A stretch of DNA of 64,000 nt, from the NCBI RefSeq assembly GCF_004135385.1, contig NZ_CP035493.1, forward strand, positions 2,418,001 to 2,482,000, written 5' to 3'. The position numbers and the translations under genes are program-made. The notes under the pieces are model-generated. The model made no database searches. It saw nothing but the letters and a program-made list of their open reading frames with translations, and was not told where the DNA came from. Below are positions 38,767-47,659 of the stretch, piece after piece; position 1 is the first letter of the stretch, and each line of letters opens with the position of its first letter. Source of the DNA: Xylanimonas protaetiae (lineage in GTDB: Bacteria > Actinomycetota > Actinomycetes > Actinomycetales > Cellulomonadaceae).

Positions 38767-39620
38767 CCGCCGAACCCGCGGCCCGCACGGGCTCGGTGCG
38801 CCGCCCGACGCCGCCGCGCACCACCGCGGCGGCCGGACGCCGGACGCCGACGCTGCGCACCGAGCGCGCCCTCATCTCCTCGGGGGCCCGGCTGGTCGCC
38901 GGCATGGACGAGGTGGGCCGCGGCGCGCTCGCCGGGCCCGTCAGCGTGGGCGTCGTCGTCGTCGACGTCGCGACGCGCACGGCGCCCAAGGGCGTCGCCG
39001 ACTCGAAGCTGCTCACGCCCGCGGCGCGCGAGGCGCTCGTGCCGCACCTCCAGCGGTGGCCCGTCGCGTGGGCGGTCGGGCACGCGGGGCCGGCCGAGAT
39101 CGACGCGCACGGGATCATCGCCGCGCTGCGGCTCGCGGGGCGCCGTGCGCTCTCCCAGGTGCGCCGCGTGTGCGGCGACGTCGACGTCGTGCTGCTCGAC
39201 GGCTCGCACGACTGGCTGACGCGCTCCCAGGTGGACCTGTTCGAGGCGACCGACCTCGACGTCGCGGGCGCGCCCGAGACGGACCCCGCGGTGCGGACCA
39301 TGGTCAAGGCGGACCTGCAGTGCGCGTCCGTGGCCGCGGCCAGCGTGCTGGCCAAGGTGGAGCGCGACCTGCTGCTCACGCGGCTCGCGCGGCAGTACCC
39401 CGCCTACGCGTGGGACCAGAACAAGGGCTACTCGGCTCCCGCCCACCTCGAGGCGCTGCGCCGGCACGGCACGACGCCGCAGCACCGGCGCTCGTGGAAC
39501 CTGCGCTCGGTCGCGGAGGGCGGGGAGCCGGTCGCCGACGCCGGGGCGTTCGCCGAGGCGGTCGTCGAGAGTCTCGACGTGCCCGTCGACGCGCCCGGCG
39601 GGGCGAACCTGCGAGGATGA
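38763..39620 (+). CDS. rnhB: Ribonuclease HII
   Basis: A 285-aa type 2 RNase H that removes ribonucleotides from DNA and RNA from RNA-DNA hybrids. The catalytic DE pair is in [13 protein letters not shown] (about residues 47-59), the third acid in [11 protein letters not shown] and the fourth in [38 protein letters not shown] is the C-terminal signature. A basic N-terminal extension of about 35 residues precedes the core. It is translationally coupled to the second lepB. Confidence 0.95.
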   Translation: MTAEPAARTGSVRRPTPPRTTAAAGRRTPTLRTERALISSGARLVAGMDEVGRGALAGPVSVGVVVVDVATRTAPKGVADSKLLTPAAREALVPHLQRWPVAWAVGHAGPAEIDAHGIIAALRLAGRRALSQVRRVCGDVDVVLLDGSHDWLTRSQVDLFEATDLDVAGAPETDPAVRTMVKADLQCASVAAASVLAKVERDLLLTRLARQYPAYAWDQNKGYSAPAHLEALRRHGTTPQHRRSWNLRSVAEGGEPVADAGAFAEAVVESLDVPVDAPGGANLRG

Positions 39621-39624
39621 CACC

Positions 39625-39924
39625 GTGAGCGCCGAAGACCTCGAGAACTACGAGACCGAGATGGAGCTCGCGCTCTACCGCGAGTACCGCGACGTCGTGA
39701 GCCTGTTCTCGTACGTGGTGGAGACCGAGCGCCGGTTCTACCTGGCCAACCAGGTGGACCTCCAGGTGCGCTCCGCGGCGGGCGAGGTGTACTTCGAGCT
39801 GCGGCTCGGCGACGCCTGGGTGTGGGACGTCTACCGGTCCGCCCGGTTCGTGAAGTCGGTGCGCGTGGTGACGTTCAAGGACGTCAACGTCGAGGAGCTC
39901 GCGAAGGCCGACCTGGCCCTCTGA
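39625..39924 (+). CDS. DUF2469 domain-containing protein
   Basis: A 99-aa acidic actinobacterial protein. It matches the DUF2469 family throughout: MSAEDLENYETEMELALYRE at the start, then VVSLFSYVVETERRFYLAN and the C-terminal VKSVRVVTFKDVNVEEL. The gene is conserved between rnhB and yraN in actinobacteria and its function is unknown. GTG 39625 lies 4 nt after rnhB, with GAGGAT 6 nt upstream. Confidence 0.9.
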   Translation: MSAEDLENYETEMELALYREYRDVVSLFSYVVETERRFYLANQVDLQVRSAAGEVYFELRLGDAWVWDVYRSARFVKSVRVVTFKDVNVEELAKADLAL

Positions 39925-40059
39925 CCCGGTCGCCGCCCGCGCTCCCGCGGGAGGTGGGCGACGCCCGCCTGTGGACCCGATCGGCCGTGCACAGCCGGCC
40001 CGGCCCTCCGGACCGGCGCGCCCGCGGTGCCGCCAGGCTGCCTCGCGGAGGTGGTCGCG

Positions 40060-40428
40060 ATGGCGGCGAAGGACGACGTGGGGCGGCGGGGCGAGCAGCT
40101 CGCCGCGCAGCTCCTCATGGACGAGGGGTACACCCTGCTCGCGCGCAACTGGCGGGGGCGGGAGGGCGAGCTGGACCTGGTGGCGCTCGACGGCACCACG
40201 CTCGTGGCGGTCGAGGTCAAGACGCGCAGCAGCACGCGCTTCGGGCATCCGGCCGAGGCGGTCACGCCCGGCAAGCTCGCGCGCCTGCGGCGCCTGACGG
40301 GTCAGTGGCTCGCCGAGCACGGCCGCGAGCTGCGGCCCCGGTTCCGCGACGTGCGCATCGACGTCGTCGCCGTGATCGCGCCGCGCGACGGACGGGCCAC
40401 GGTCGAGCTGCTGCGCGGGGTGTCCTGA
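40060..40428 (+). CDS. YraN family (UPF0102) nuclease-like protein
   Basis: A 122-aa protein with a restriction-endonuclease-like fold. Conserved residues are in GRRGEQLAAQLLMDEGYTLL, NWRGREGELDLVALDG and VAVEVKTRSSTRFGHPAEAV, which supply the E-D-ExK-like active site. ATG 40060 follows GGAGGTGG; a GTG or ATG 33 nt earlier is less likely. It overlaps comM (TGATG), in line with the yraN-comM-dprA group linked to DNA processing. Confidence 0.92.
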   Translation: MAAKDDVGRRGEQLAAQLLMDEGYTLLARNWRGREGELDLVALDGTTLVAVEVKTRSSTRFGHPAEAVTPGKLARLRRLTGQWLAEHGRELRPRFRDVRIDVVAVIAPRDGRATVELLRGVS

Positions 40429-41957
40429 TGACGCTCGGGACCACCGCCGCGGTCGCCCTCGTGGGCCTGTCCGGGCACGTGGTCGAGGTGCAGGCGCAGC
40501 TCGCCTGGTCGGTGCCCGGGTTCGTGCTGGTCGGCCTGCCCGACACCGCGCTGAGCGAGTCGCGCGACCGCGTACGGGCCGCCGTGCTCTCCAGCCGCAT
40601 CGACTGGCCGAACCGCAAGATCACCGTGAACCTCTCGCCCGCCTCGCTGCCCAAGCGCGGCTCGAGCTTCGACCTCGCGATCGCCGTCGCCGTGCTCGCC
40701 GGGGCCGGCGCGATCCCCGCCGCCGGCCTCGACCGGGTCGTCCACCTCGGCGAGCTCGGCCTCGACGGCCGGCTCCAGCCCGTCCGCGGCGTCCTGCCGA
40801 TGGTCGCGTCGGCGGTCGCGGCCGGCTTCGGCGACGTCGTCGTCCCGACCGCCGACGTCGCCGAGGCGTCGCTCGTGCCCGGCGCACGGGTGCGCGGGGC
40901 GACCACCCTCGCCGACGTCGTCGCGCTGCACGGCGGGGAGCCGCCGTTCGTGCCCGACGTCGAGCCCGTGCGACCAACGCGCGCCGGCGTCGAGGGACGG
41001 CCGCCGGGGGACCTGGCCGACGTGCTCGGGCAGGACGTGCCGCGGCTCGCGCTGGAGATCGCCGCGGCGGGCGGGCACCACCTGCTGTTCACCGGGCCGC
41101 CCGGGGCGGGCAAGACGATGCTCGCCTCCCGGCTGCCCGGCATCCTGCCCGACCTCTCCGAGGCGGAGGCCGTCGAGGTCACGTCCGTGCACTCCGTCGC
41201 CGGGACGTTCGACCCGGGGGCCGGGCTCATGACGCGCCCGCCCTACGAGGACCCGCACCACACCGCCACCGCGGCGTCTGTCGTCGGGGGCGGCAGCGGG
41301 CTGCCGCGGCCCGGGGCCGCGTCGCGCGCGCACCGCGGCGTGCTCTTCCTGGACGAAGCACCCGAGTTCGGGCAGCGCGTGCTCGAGACGCTGCGCCAGC
41401 CGCTCGAGCACGGCGAGCTCGTCATCCACCGCGCGGCGGGCGCGGCCCGCTTCCCCGCGCGGTTCCAGCTCGTGCTCGCCGCCAACCCCTGCCCGTGCGG
41501 CAAGGGCGACGGCAAGGGCCTCGACTGCACGTGCACCCCGATGGCCCGCCGGCGCTACCTCGGCAAGCTGTCCGGGCCCCTGCTCGACCGCGTCGACCTG
41601 CAGGTCACGGTGCAGGCGGTCGGCAAGGACGGCATGCGCGGCGAGCCGGGGGAGTCCACGGCGGTCGTGGCCGCCCGCGTCCGCGCGGCCCGCGCGGCCA
41701 CGCGCGCCCGGCTCGCCGGAACCCCCTGGACGCTCAACGCGCAGGTGCCCGGCACGTGGCTGCGCGCCCGGCTCCGCGGCCGGTGGGACGTGCTCCGGCC
41801 CGTCGACGACGCCCTCGACAGCGGCCTGCTCTCGCTGCGCGGCGCCGACCGCGTGCTCCGGCTCGCCTACACGATCGCCGACCTGGGCGGCCGCGACGAG
41901 CCCGCCCAGGCCGACGTCGGCCTCGCCCTGACGCTGCGCACCGGGAGGCTCGCATGA
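40428..41957 (+). CDS. comM: YifB/ComM family Mg-chelatase-like AAA ATPase
   Basis: A 509-aa protein with an N-terminal Lon-protease-like S5 fold (about 1-180, VQAQLAWSVPGFVLVGLPD) and a central AAA+ Mg-chelatase domain. Walker A GPPGAGKTM is at about 223-231 and Walker B is GVLFLDEAPEF. The Cys-rich NPCPCGKGDGKGLDCTC insert is typical. In naturally competent bacteria ComM is a helicase for branch migration during transformation. It overlaps dprA (ATGA), and both genes support uptake or processing of single-stranded DNA. Confidence 0.94.
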   Translation: MTLGTTAAVALVGLSGHVVEVQAQLAWSVPGFVLVGLPDTALSESRDRVRAAVLSSRIDWPNRKITVNLSPASLPKRGSSFDLAIAVAVLAGAGAIPAAGLDRVVHLGELGLDGRLQPVRGVLPMVASAVAAGFGDVVVPTADVAEASLVPGARVRGATTLADVVALHGGEPPFVPDVEPVRPTRAGVEGRPPGDLADVLGQDVPRLALEIAAAGGHHLLFTGPPGAGKTMLASRLPGILPDLSEAEAVEVTSVHSVAGTFDPGAGLMTRPPYEDPHHTATAASVVGGGSGLPRPGAASRAHRGVLFLDEAPEFGQRVLETLRQPLEHGELVIHRAAGAARFPARFQLVLAANPCPCGKGDGKGLDCTCTPMARRRYLGKLSGPLLDRVDLQVTVQAVGKDGMRGEPGESTAVVAARVRAARAATRARLAGTPWTLNAQVPGTWLRARLRGRWDVLRPVDDALDSGLLSLRGADRVLRLAYTIADLGGRDEPAQADVGLALTLRTGRLA

Positions 41958-43120
41958 CCACCTTGGCCTTCGACGCCGACGACCCCACGCTCGCCGCGAC
42001 CGCCTGGAGCCGCCTCGCCGAGCCCGGCGACGAGACCGCCGGGGCGCTCGTGGCGCACCTGGGCGCAGCGGGAGCGCTGGCGTGGCTCGTGGACCAGCAG
42101 GGCTCCGTCCTGCTGGAGCCCGCGGCCCCCGCCCAGCGGGCGCTCGCGGCCGGGGTCGCGCGCTGGTCGCCGCGCCTGGACGGGCTCGACCCGCGGCGCG
42201 AGCTCGCCGTGCTCGAGCGCACCGGCGGCACGCTGCTGCTGCCCGACGACCACCGGTGGCCCCGCGGGCTCGACGACCTGGGGACCGCCGCGCCCTTCGC
42301 GCTGTGGGTGCGCGGCGACGCCGACCTCGCCGCCGCGTGCCACCGCTCGGTCGCCCTCGTCGGCGCCCGCGCGTCGACGTCGTACGGGGAGCACGTGACG
42401 GCGCAGCTCGCTGCGGGGCTCGTCGACCGCGGGTTCACCGTCGTCTCGGGCGGGGCGTACGGGATCGACGCCGTCGCGCACCGCGGGGCGCTCGTCGGCG
42501 GCGGGTCGACGGTCGCGGTGATGGCCGGCGGCGTCGACCGGTTCTACCCGCAGGGCAACCACGAGCTGCTGCGCCGCGTCACCGAGAACGGCGCGGTCGT
42601 CGCGGAGGTGCCGCCCGGCAGCACGCCGTTCAAGCAGCGCTTCCTGGCCCGCAACCGCGTCATCGCCGCCATGGCCCGCGCGACCGTGGTGGTCGAGGCC
42701 GCCTGGCGGTCCGGCGCCCTGTCCACGGCCCGGCGCGCGGCGGACCTGCTGCGGCCCGTCGGGGCCGTGCCGGGGCCGGTCACGTCGATGGCGTCCGGCG
42801 GGTGCCACCAGCTGCTGCGCGACGGCGTCGCGACGTGCGTCACCGACGCCGCCGAGGTCGCCGAGCTCGCCGGGGAGGTCGGCCGGGACGCCGCACCCCG
42901 CCCGGTCGGCCTGCGCAGCGCCGCCGACGGGCTCGGGGACGCCGAGCGGGCCGTGCTCGACGCGCTGCCCGCCCGGGCCGCGGCCGACGTCGCCGTGCTG
43001 TGCCGGGTCGCGGGGCGCTCCCTGCCCGAGGTGCTCGGCGCCCTCGGCGTGCTGGAGTCCCGCGGGCTGGTGCGCCCGGACGGGGGTCGGTGGCGCCGGG
43101 TCGCGGCCGGCCGAGGGTGA
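41954..43120 (+). CDS. dprA: DNA-processing protein DprA
   Basis: A 388-aa protein that loads RecA on incoming single-stranded DNA. The Rossmann-like fold carries VALVGARASTSYGEHVTAQL, SGGAYGIDAVAHRGAL (the diagnostic motif), VMAGGVDRFYPQGNHELL and PFKQRFLARNRVIAAM. A C-terminal winged helix (LDALPARAAADVAVLCRVAG) is present, ending VRPDGGRWRRV. An N-terminal helical part of about 110 residues precedes the core. It is coupled to comM by ATGA and followed by a terminator before xerC. Confidence 0.95.
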   Translation: MTTLAFDADDPTLAATAWSRLAEPGDETAGALVAHLGAAGALAWLVDQQGSVLLEPAAPAQRALAAGVARWSPRLDGLDPRRELAVLERTGGTLLLPDDHRWPRGLDDLGTAAPFALWVRGDADLAAACHRSVALVGARASTSYGEHVTAQLAAGLVDRGFTVVSGGAYGIDAVAHRGALVGGGSTVAVMAGGVDRFYPQGNHELLRRVTENGAVVAEVPPGSTPFKQRFLARNRVIAAMARATVVVEAAWRSGALSTARRAADLLRPVGAVPGPVTSMASGGCHQLLRDGVATCVTDAAEVAELAGEVGRDAAPRPVGLRSAADGLGDAERAVLDALPARAAADVAVLCRVAGRSLPEVLGALGVLESRGLVRPDGGRWRRVAAGRG

Positions 43121-43225
43121 CGGGGCGCCGCGGCGCGTGGTCCGGTGGGCGGGATCGGGCGCCGTCGGCGCGCCTGGCGGGCGCGAACCGGCGTCGTGCC
43201 TGCCTGCCCCGCGTGACCCGCGACA

Positions 43226-43259
43226 CGGCGGGCGCCTTCGCCAGGGAAGGCGCCCGCCG
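43226..43259 (+). terminator. Terminator between dprA and xerC
   Basis: A 14-bp stem CGGCGGGCGCCTTC / GAAGGCGCCCGCCG with a GCCAGG loop. It ends 5 nt before the -10-like CACACT (43264-43269) of xerC. The rest of the 156-nt gap shows no gene. Confidence 0.7.
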
Positions 43260-43276
43260 CGTGCACACTGGCACGC

Positions 43277-44269
43277 ATGGCCCCGTCACCGTCGGGCCCC
43301 GCGTCGCACCCCCGCGACGCGGCTGCCCCCACCGCCGACCTCCCGCCGCTCCCGGCGGAGCTGGCCGACGCCGTCGCGCGGTTCGGCAAGCACCTGGACG
43401 CGCAGCGGGGCCACTCGGTGCACACGCGGCGGGCGTACCTCGCCGACGTCACAGGGCTGCTGCGCTACGCCGTCCGCCACGGCGCCCGCGGGCTCGACGA
43501 CGTCCAGCTGCCCGTGCTGCGCGGCTGGCTCGGCGCCCAGGCGGACCGTGGCCTCGCGCGGGCGACGCTCGCCCGCCGGGGCGCGGCGGCCCGCGCGTTC
43601 CTCCGGTGGGCGCACCACGCGGGCCTCACCGAGACCGACCCGTCCACGCGCCTCGCGAGCCCCAAGGTGCCCCGCACGCTGCCCACCGTCCTCACGCCCG
43701 ACGCGGCCGCCTGCCTGCTCGACACCGCGCGCGACGTCGCGCTCGCCGCCGAGGGCGACGACCGCCCCGCCGCCCTGCGCGCCTGGGCCGCCGCCGAGCT
43801 GCTCTACGGCTCGGGGATCCGCGTCGGCGAGCTCGTCGCGGTCGACGTCCACGACGTCGACGTGCGCGAGCGGCTCGTGCGCGTGCTCGGCAAGGGCGGC
43901 AAGGAACGCGTGGTCCCGTTCGGCGTCCCCGCGGCGCGGGCGCTCACGGCCTGGATCGACGAGGGCCGGCCGGAGCTCGCCGGCGCCGCCACGGGCCCCG
44001 CCCTGCTCGTGGGGGACCGCGGCGGCCGCTGGGGCCAGCGGCAGGCGCGCGAGGCCGTCCACCGCCTCGCGGCCCGCGCGGGCGTCGACGACGTCGCTCC
44101 GCACGCCCTGCGGCACTCGGCCGCGACGCACCTGCTCCAGGGCGGCTCCGACCTGCGCAGCGTGCAGGAGGTGCTGGGTCACGCCAACCTCGCGACGACG
44201 CAGCGCTACACGCACGTCGACTCCGACCGCCTCCGGCAGGTCTACGCCCAGGCGTTCCCGCGCGCCTGA
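43277..44269 (+). CDS. xerC: Tyrosine recombinase XerC
   Basis: A 330-aa tyrosine recombinase that resolves chromosome dimers at dif with XerD. The N-terminal SAM-like core-binding domain (about 30-120) contains HTRRAYLADVTGLLRYA. The catalytic residues are all visible: Arg182 in YGSGIRVGELV, His276 and Arg279 in HALRHS, His302 in LGHANLATT and Tyr311 in QRYTHV. The position next to rpsB in actinobacteria identifies XerC rather than an integrase. CACACT is 7 nt before the ATG. Confidence 0.93.
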   Translation: MAPSPSGPASHPRDAAAPTADLPPLPAELADAVARFGKHLDAQRGHSVHTRRAYLADVTGLLRYAVRHGARGLDDVQLPVLRGWLGAQADRGLARATLARRGAAARAFLRWAHHAGLTETDPSTRLASPKVPRTLPTVLTPDAAACLLDTARDVALAAEGDDRPAALRAWAAAELLYGSGIRVGELVAVDVHDVDVRERLVRVLGKGGKERVVPFGVPAARALTAWIDEGRPELAGAATGPALLVGDRGGRWGQRQAREAVHRLAARAGVDDVAPHALRHSAATHLLQGGSDLRSVQEVLGHANLATTQRYTHVDSDRLRQVYAQAFPRA

Positions 44270-44385
44270 GCGCGCCGGCCACGGCCGCGCTCGGCAGACC
44301 GGGCCGCGCTGACGCGAGCTCGGTGACGCCACCGGCCACTCGTCGCTGGGACCACCGGACGACGCACCCGGCCGCCGCGCCACCC

Positions 44386-45219
44386 TCAGGACGGCGGCAG
44401 CAGCACGATCGGCGGCGCGACCCCGAGCAGCGAGAGCGGGTCCAGATACGTCTCGCCGCGTCGGACGCCCCAGTGCACGCACGCGTCGGCGCCGGTAGGC
44501 GGTGCGAGGGCCGCGCAGTGGTCCGGGTTGGCGTCGTCGCCGGGCGCCGCCGCGAGCACGCCCACCGGGTCCCCGGCACGCACCGCCGTGCCCCGCGGAA
44601 CCGTGCCCTGCACGGGTTCCAGCGACGACCGCAGCCCGTCCGGGTGCGTCACGACGACGACCGGCTTGCCCGCGACCGACCCCGCGAAAGTCACGACGCC
44701 CGCCCCGGGCGCGACGACGACGGCCCCGCGCGCCGACCACAGGTCGACACCGCGGTGCCCTGCTTTCCACGCGTGCTCGGGCGGCTCGAACCCCCGCGCC
44801 ACCTGACCCGGGGCGGGCGGGACGTACCGCGGCGTGTCGGCCCCCGCCGGCGCGGATGCCGACGCCGCCGCGGATGCCGACGCCGCCGCCGACGCCGACC
44901 AGCCCGTCAGAGACGACCCTGCCTCAGACGCTCCTGTCCCAGGCAGCACTACGTCAAGCGGCCCTGTCTCAGGCAGCCCTACTTCAAGCGGCCCAGCAGG
45001 GGAGATCCCCGCCTCAGACAGCCCGACAGGTCGCGTCGCGCCCCGGTCGGAGGCACCGGCGGGTCCTGCGCCCACGCCGCCTGCGCCCATGCCCACGGCC
45101 CCCGCGCCCCCTGCACCCGCGCCCCCCACGCCCACGGCCCCCGCCGTCGACGGCAGAGCCAGCACGGGCACCAGGGTGACCGCCCACAGGGCGGCGGCGA
45201 GCTTCGCACGAGTCGGCAC
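44386..45219 (-). CDS. M23-type (LytM) peptidase, secreted, degenerate active site
   Basis: A 277-aa exported protein. A signal peptide (LAAALWAVTLVPVLALPSTA) leads to a low-complexity region: Gly/Ala repeats, then two 10-residue repeats (GPLEVGLPET, GPLDVVLPGT) and an Ala-Ser run. The C-terminal LytM domain starts about residue 160, with HRGVDLW as the first metal site. The second motif, normally H-x-H, reads ACVHWGVR, with Cys in place of the first His. The gene is conserved upstream of rpsB in actinobacteria. GTG 45219 is chosen because the signal peptide begins there. It may hydrolyse or merely bind peptidoglycan. Confidence 0.83.
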   Translation of the reverse strand: MPTRAKLAAALWAVTLVPVLALPSTAGAVGVGGAGAGGAGAVGMGAGGVGAGPAGASDRGATRPVGLSEAGISPAGPLEVGLPETGPLDVVLPGTGASEAGSSLTGWSASAAASASAAASASAPAGADTPRYVPPAPGQVARGFEPPEHAWKAGHRGVDLWSARGAVVVAPGAGVVTFAGSVAGKPVVVVTHPDGLRSSLEPVQGTVPRGTAVRAGDPVGVLAAAPGDDANPDHCAALAPPTGADACVHWGVRRGETYLDPLSLLGVAPPIVLLPPS

Positions 45220-45248
45220 GACGCCACGCTCCCAGGCCGACGCGCGGT

Positions 45249-45271
45249 GCCCGTGGCCGCCGGCCACGGGC
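45249..45271. other. Perfect hairpin in the M23/rpsB divergent gap
   Basis: GCCCGTGGCC / GGCCACGGGC with a GCC loop, 30 bp upstream of the M23 start on the minus strand. It may fold in that gene's leader; the role is unknown. Confidence 0.4.
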
Positions 45272-45387
45272 GGTGCGCAACCCCGGCGAGACCTGCCCTG
45301 TGGACCGCCGTCGCGCGACCGCCGGCACAGTGACGACCGCCGCACGGGCCCCCGGCCCCCGAGGCGCCGGTCGGGCACCCGGTCAGG

Positions 45388-45711
45388 TAGACTTCCCGCG
45401 GCGATCGGAACGTTCGCACCCACACCCTCCCCGCCGGGCGACCGGCAGCGGGGGACAGGTGCGCCCGCCCCGGTCGACTTCGCGCGTCACGGCACGCCCC
45501 GCCCACCTCGTCCGAGGGAGCGGAGCGCGACCAGGTCGGCTGTGGTCCACGCCCTCCTCCACCCGGAGGCGGGCACGGTGCCGGGCTGGTGTGACGCCAG
45601 GGGTGCCGCCACCCGGTGGGCACCGACAACCGAGTACCGCTCGGCCTGCGGCCGAGCACGATGCGCGCGACGCCCCGGAGGATCCGGGCCCGCGCGGCGA
45701 AAGGACGTGTC
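45388..45711 (+). promoter_or_regulatory. rpsB promoter and long structured leader
   Basis: TAGACT at 45388-45393 is a plausible -10. About 310 nt of leader follow without a gene. It contains hairpins GGTGCC / GGCACC (45602-45624) and GCTCGGCC / GGCCGAGC (45639-45657), and ends in AAAGGACG before the ATG. The length and structure suggest autoregulation by S2, but I know no named motif that it matches. Confidence 0.45.
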
Positions 45712-46620
45712 ATGGCCGTCGTGACCATGCGCCAGCTCCTCGAGAGCGGTGTCCACTTCGGGCACCAGACCCGCCGTTGGAACCCGAAGATGAAGCGCTT
45801 CATCTTCACCGAGCGCAACGGCATCTACATCGTCGACCTTCAGCAGTCGCTGACCTACATCGACAACGCCTACAACTTCGTCAAGGAGACGGTCGCCCAC
45901 GGCGGCTCGATCCTCTTCGTCGGCACCAAGAAGCAGGCCCAGGAGCCCGTGGCCGAGCAGGCCGCGCGCGTCGGCATGCCCTACGTGAACCACCGCTGGC
46001 TCGGCGGCATGCTCACCAACTTCACCACGGTGCACAAGCGTCTCCAGCGCCTCAAGGAGCTCGAGGAGATCAACTTCGACGACGTCGCCGGCTCCGGCCT
46101 GACGAAGAAGGAGCTCCTCGTCCTGCGTCGCGAGAAGGACAAGCTCTCGCGCACGCTCGGCGGCATCCGCGACATGGCCAAGGTCCCCTCGGCCGTGTGG
46201 ATCGTCGACACGAACAAGGAGCACCTCGCCGTCGACGAGGCCCGCAAGCTCAACATCCCGGTCGTCGCGATCCTCGACACCAACTGCGACCCCGACGTCG
46301 TCGACTACGCCATCCCGGGCAACGACGACGCGATCCGCTCCGTCACGCTGCTCACGCGCGTGATCGCCGACGCCGTCGCCGAGGGCCTGCTGCAGCGCCA
46401 CTCCGGCAAGACCGCGGCCGCCGAGGGCGAGTCGGAGCCGCTGGCCGAGTGGGAGCGCGAGCTCCTGGCCGGCGCCGAGGCTGCCGCCGCCGAGGCGCCC
46501 GCCGCCGAGGCGCCCGCCGCCGAGACCGCCGAGGTCGAGGCCGCTGCTGTCGAGGCTCCCGTCGCCGAGACCGTCGAGGTCGAGGCTGCCGAGGGCACCG
46601 AGGCCGAGAAGTCCGAGTGA
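45712..46620 (+). CDS. rpsB: 30S ribosomal protein S2
   Basis: A 302-aa small-subunit protein. The start [20 protein letters not shown] and the signatures [20 protein letters not shown] and [17 protein letters not shown]-type region ([19 protein letters not shown]) are typical. The C-terminal 60 residues are an Ala/Glu/Val-rich acidic extension, as in other actinobacteria. ATG 45712 is chosen for AAAGGACG upstream and for homology; an upstream in-frame ATG is not conserved. tsf follows after a hairpin. Confidence 0.97.
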   Translation: MAVVTMRQLLESGVHFGHQTRRWNPKMKRFIFTERNGIYIVDLQQSLTYIDNAYNFVKETVAHGGSILFVGTKKQAQEPVAEQAARVGMPYVNHRWLGGMLTNFTTVHKRLQRLKELEEINFDDVAGSGLTKKELLVLRREKDKLSRTLGGIRDMAKVPSAVWIVDTNKEHLAVDEARKLNIPVVAILDTNCDPDVVDYAIPGNDDAIRSVTLLTRVIADAVAEGLLQRHSGKTAAAEGESEPLAEWERELLAGAEAAAAEAPAAEAPAAETAEVEAAAVEAPVAETVEVEAAEGTEAEKSE

Positions 46621-46626
46621 GGTGAC

Positions 46627-46660
46627 GCGGGTCGGGATCCTTGAGGGGGTCCCGGCCCGC
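46627..46660 (+). terminator. Attenuator hairpin between rpsB and tsf
   Basis: GCGGGTCGGGATCC against GGGTCCCGGCCCGC with G-U pairs and a short loop, followed by TCCCTT. It probably lets part of the transcripts stop after rpsB. Confidence 0.5.
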
Positions 46661-46701
46661 TCCCTTGCCGCCGCACCTTCAAGCACACAGGAGAGCGCAC
46701 C

Positions 46702-47541
46702 ATGGCGAACTACACCATCCAGGACATCAAGGACCTGCGCGCGCTGACCGGCGCGGGCATGACCGACGTCAAGAAGGCCCTCGACGAGGCCGACGGCGAC
46801 CAGCAGAAGGCCGTCGAGCTCATCCGCAAGCGCGGCCTGGCCAAGGCCGCCAAGCGTGAGGGCAACGCCACCTCCGAGGGCCTCGTGGCCGTCAAGGTCG
46901 AGGACGTCGCCGCCGGTCAGGTCGCGACGCTCATCGAGCTGAACGCCGAGACCGACTTCGTCGTCAAGAACGAGAAGTTCGTCGCGCTGGCCGACCAGGT
47001 GCTCGACGCCGTGTCCGCCGCGGGTGCCGCCGACGCCGAGGCCGGCCTCGCCGCCCCCGTCGCGGGCGAGACCGTCGCCGACATCATCGCCGCCGCCGCC
47101 GGCACCCTGGGCGAGAAGATCGTCCTGGCCCGCGTGGCCCGCGTCGAGGGCCCGAAGGTCACGACCTACCTGCACCGCACCGCGAAGGACCTGCCGCCGA
47201 GCATCGGCGTCGTCGTCGTCACGGACGAGGCGGGCGAGGCCGCTGCCAAGGACGTCGCGCAGCACATCGCCGCGATGGCCCCGAAGTACCTGACGCGCGA
47301 CGAGGTCCCGGCCGACGTCGTCGACAAGGAGCGCGAGATCGCCCGCGAGGTGTCGATCGCCGAGGGCAAGCCCGAGGCCGCGCTGCCGAAGATCGTCGAG
47401 GGTCGCCTCAACGGCTTCTTCAAGGAGAACGTCCTGGTCGAGCAGCCGCTCGCCAAGGACACCAAGGTGACCGTCGCCAAGCACGTCGAGGCCACGGGCG
47501 GCCAGCTCACCGGCTTCGTCCGCTTCCGCGTCGGCAACTGA
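46702..47541 (+). CDS. tsf: Elongation factor Ts
   Basis: A 279-aa guanine-nucleotide exchange factor for EF-Tu. The N-terminal UBA-like domain has DIKDLRALTGAGMTDVKKAL (about residues 7-26), and the signature ELNAETDFVVKNEKF (about 80-94) carries the TDF motif that opens the EF-Tu nucleotide pocket. C-terminal VEQPLAKDTKVTVAKHV is also standard. AGGAG precedes the ATG. It is followed by a very strong terminator. Confidence 0.97.
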   Translation: MANYTIQDIKDLRALTGAGMTDVKKALDEADGDQQKAVELIRKRGLAKAAKREGNATSEGLVAVKVEDVAAGQVATLIELNAETDFVVKNEKFVALADQVLDAVSAAGAADAEAGLAAPVAGETVADIIAAAAGTLGEKIVLARVARVEGPKVTTYLHRTAKDLPPSIGVVVVTDEAGEAAAKDVAQHIAAMAPKYLTRDEVPADVVDKEREIAREVSIAEGKPEAALPKIVEGRLNGFFKENVLVEQPLAKDTKVTVAKHVEATGGQLTGFVRFRVGN

Positions 47542-47547
47542 CGCACC

Positions 47548-47589
47548 CGTGCGGCCCGGCGCTACCGACTGGTAGCGCCGGGCCGCACG
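47548..47589 (+). terminator. Terminator after tsf
   Basis: A perfect 19-bp stem (CGTGCGGCCCGGCGCTACC with its complement) and a GACT loop, 6 nt after the stop. The strongest hairpin of the window. Confidence 0.85.
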
Positions 47590-47659
47590 TGCACCCGGGC
47601 CCGGACGGCCGCGGGTGCGGCATGATCCCAGCAGCGCTCGACGACCAGGACGGTGGCGG

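Noticed and set aside
43277-44269. xerC as a phage or island integrase
   Set aside because: Position next to dprA and rpsB, the length and the absence of att repeats or phage genes fit housekeeping XerC.
44840-45010. Repeats upstream in the M23 gene as an intergenic repeat or CRISPR
   Set aside because: They are in-frame coding repeats in the linker of a secreted protein, without unique spacers.
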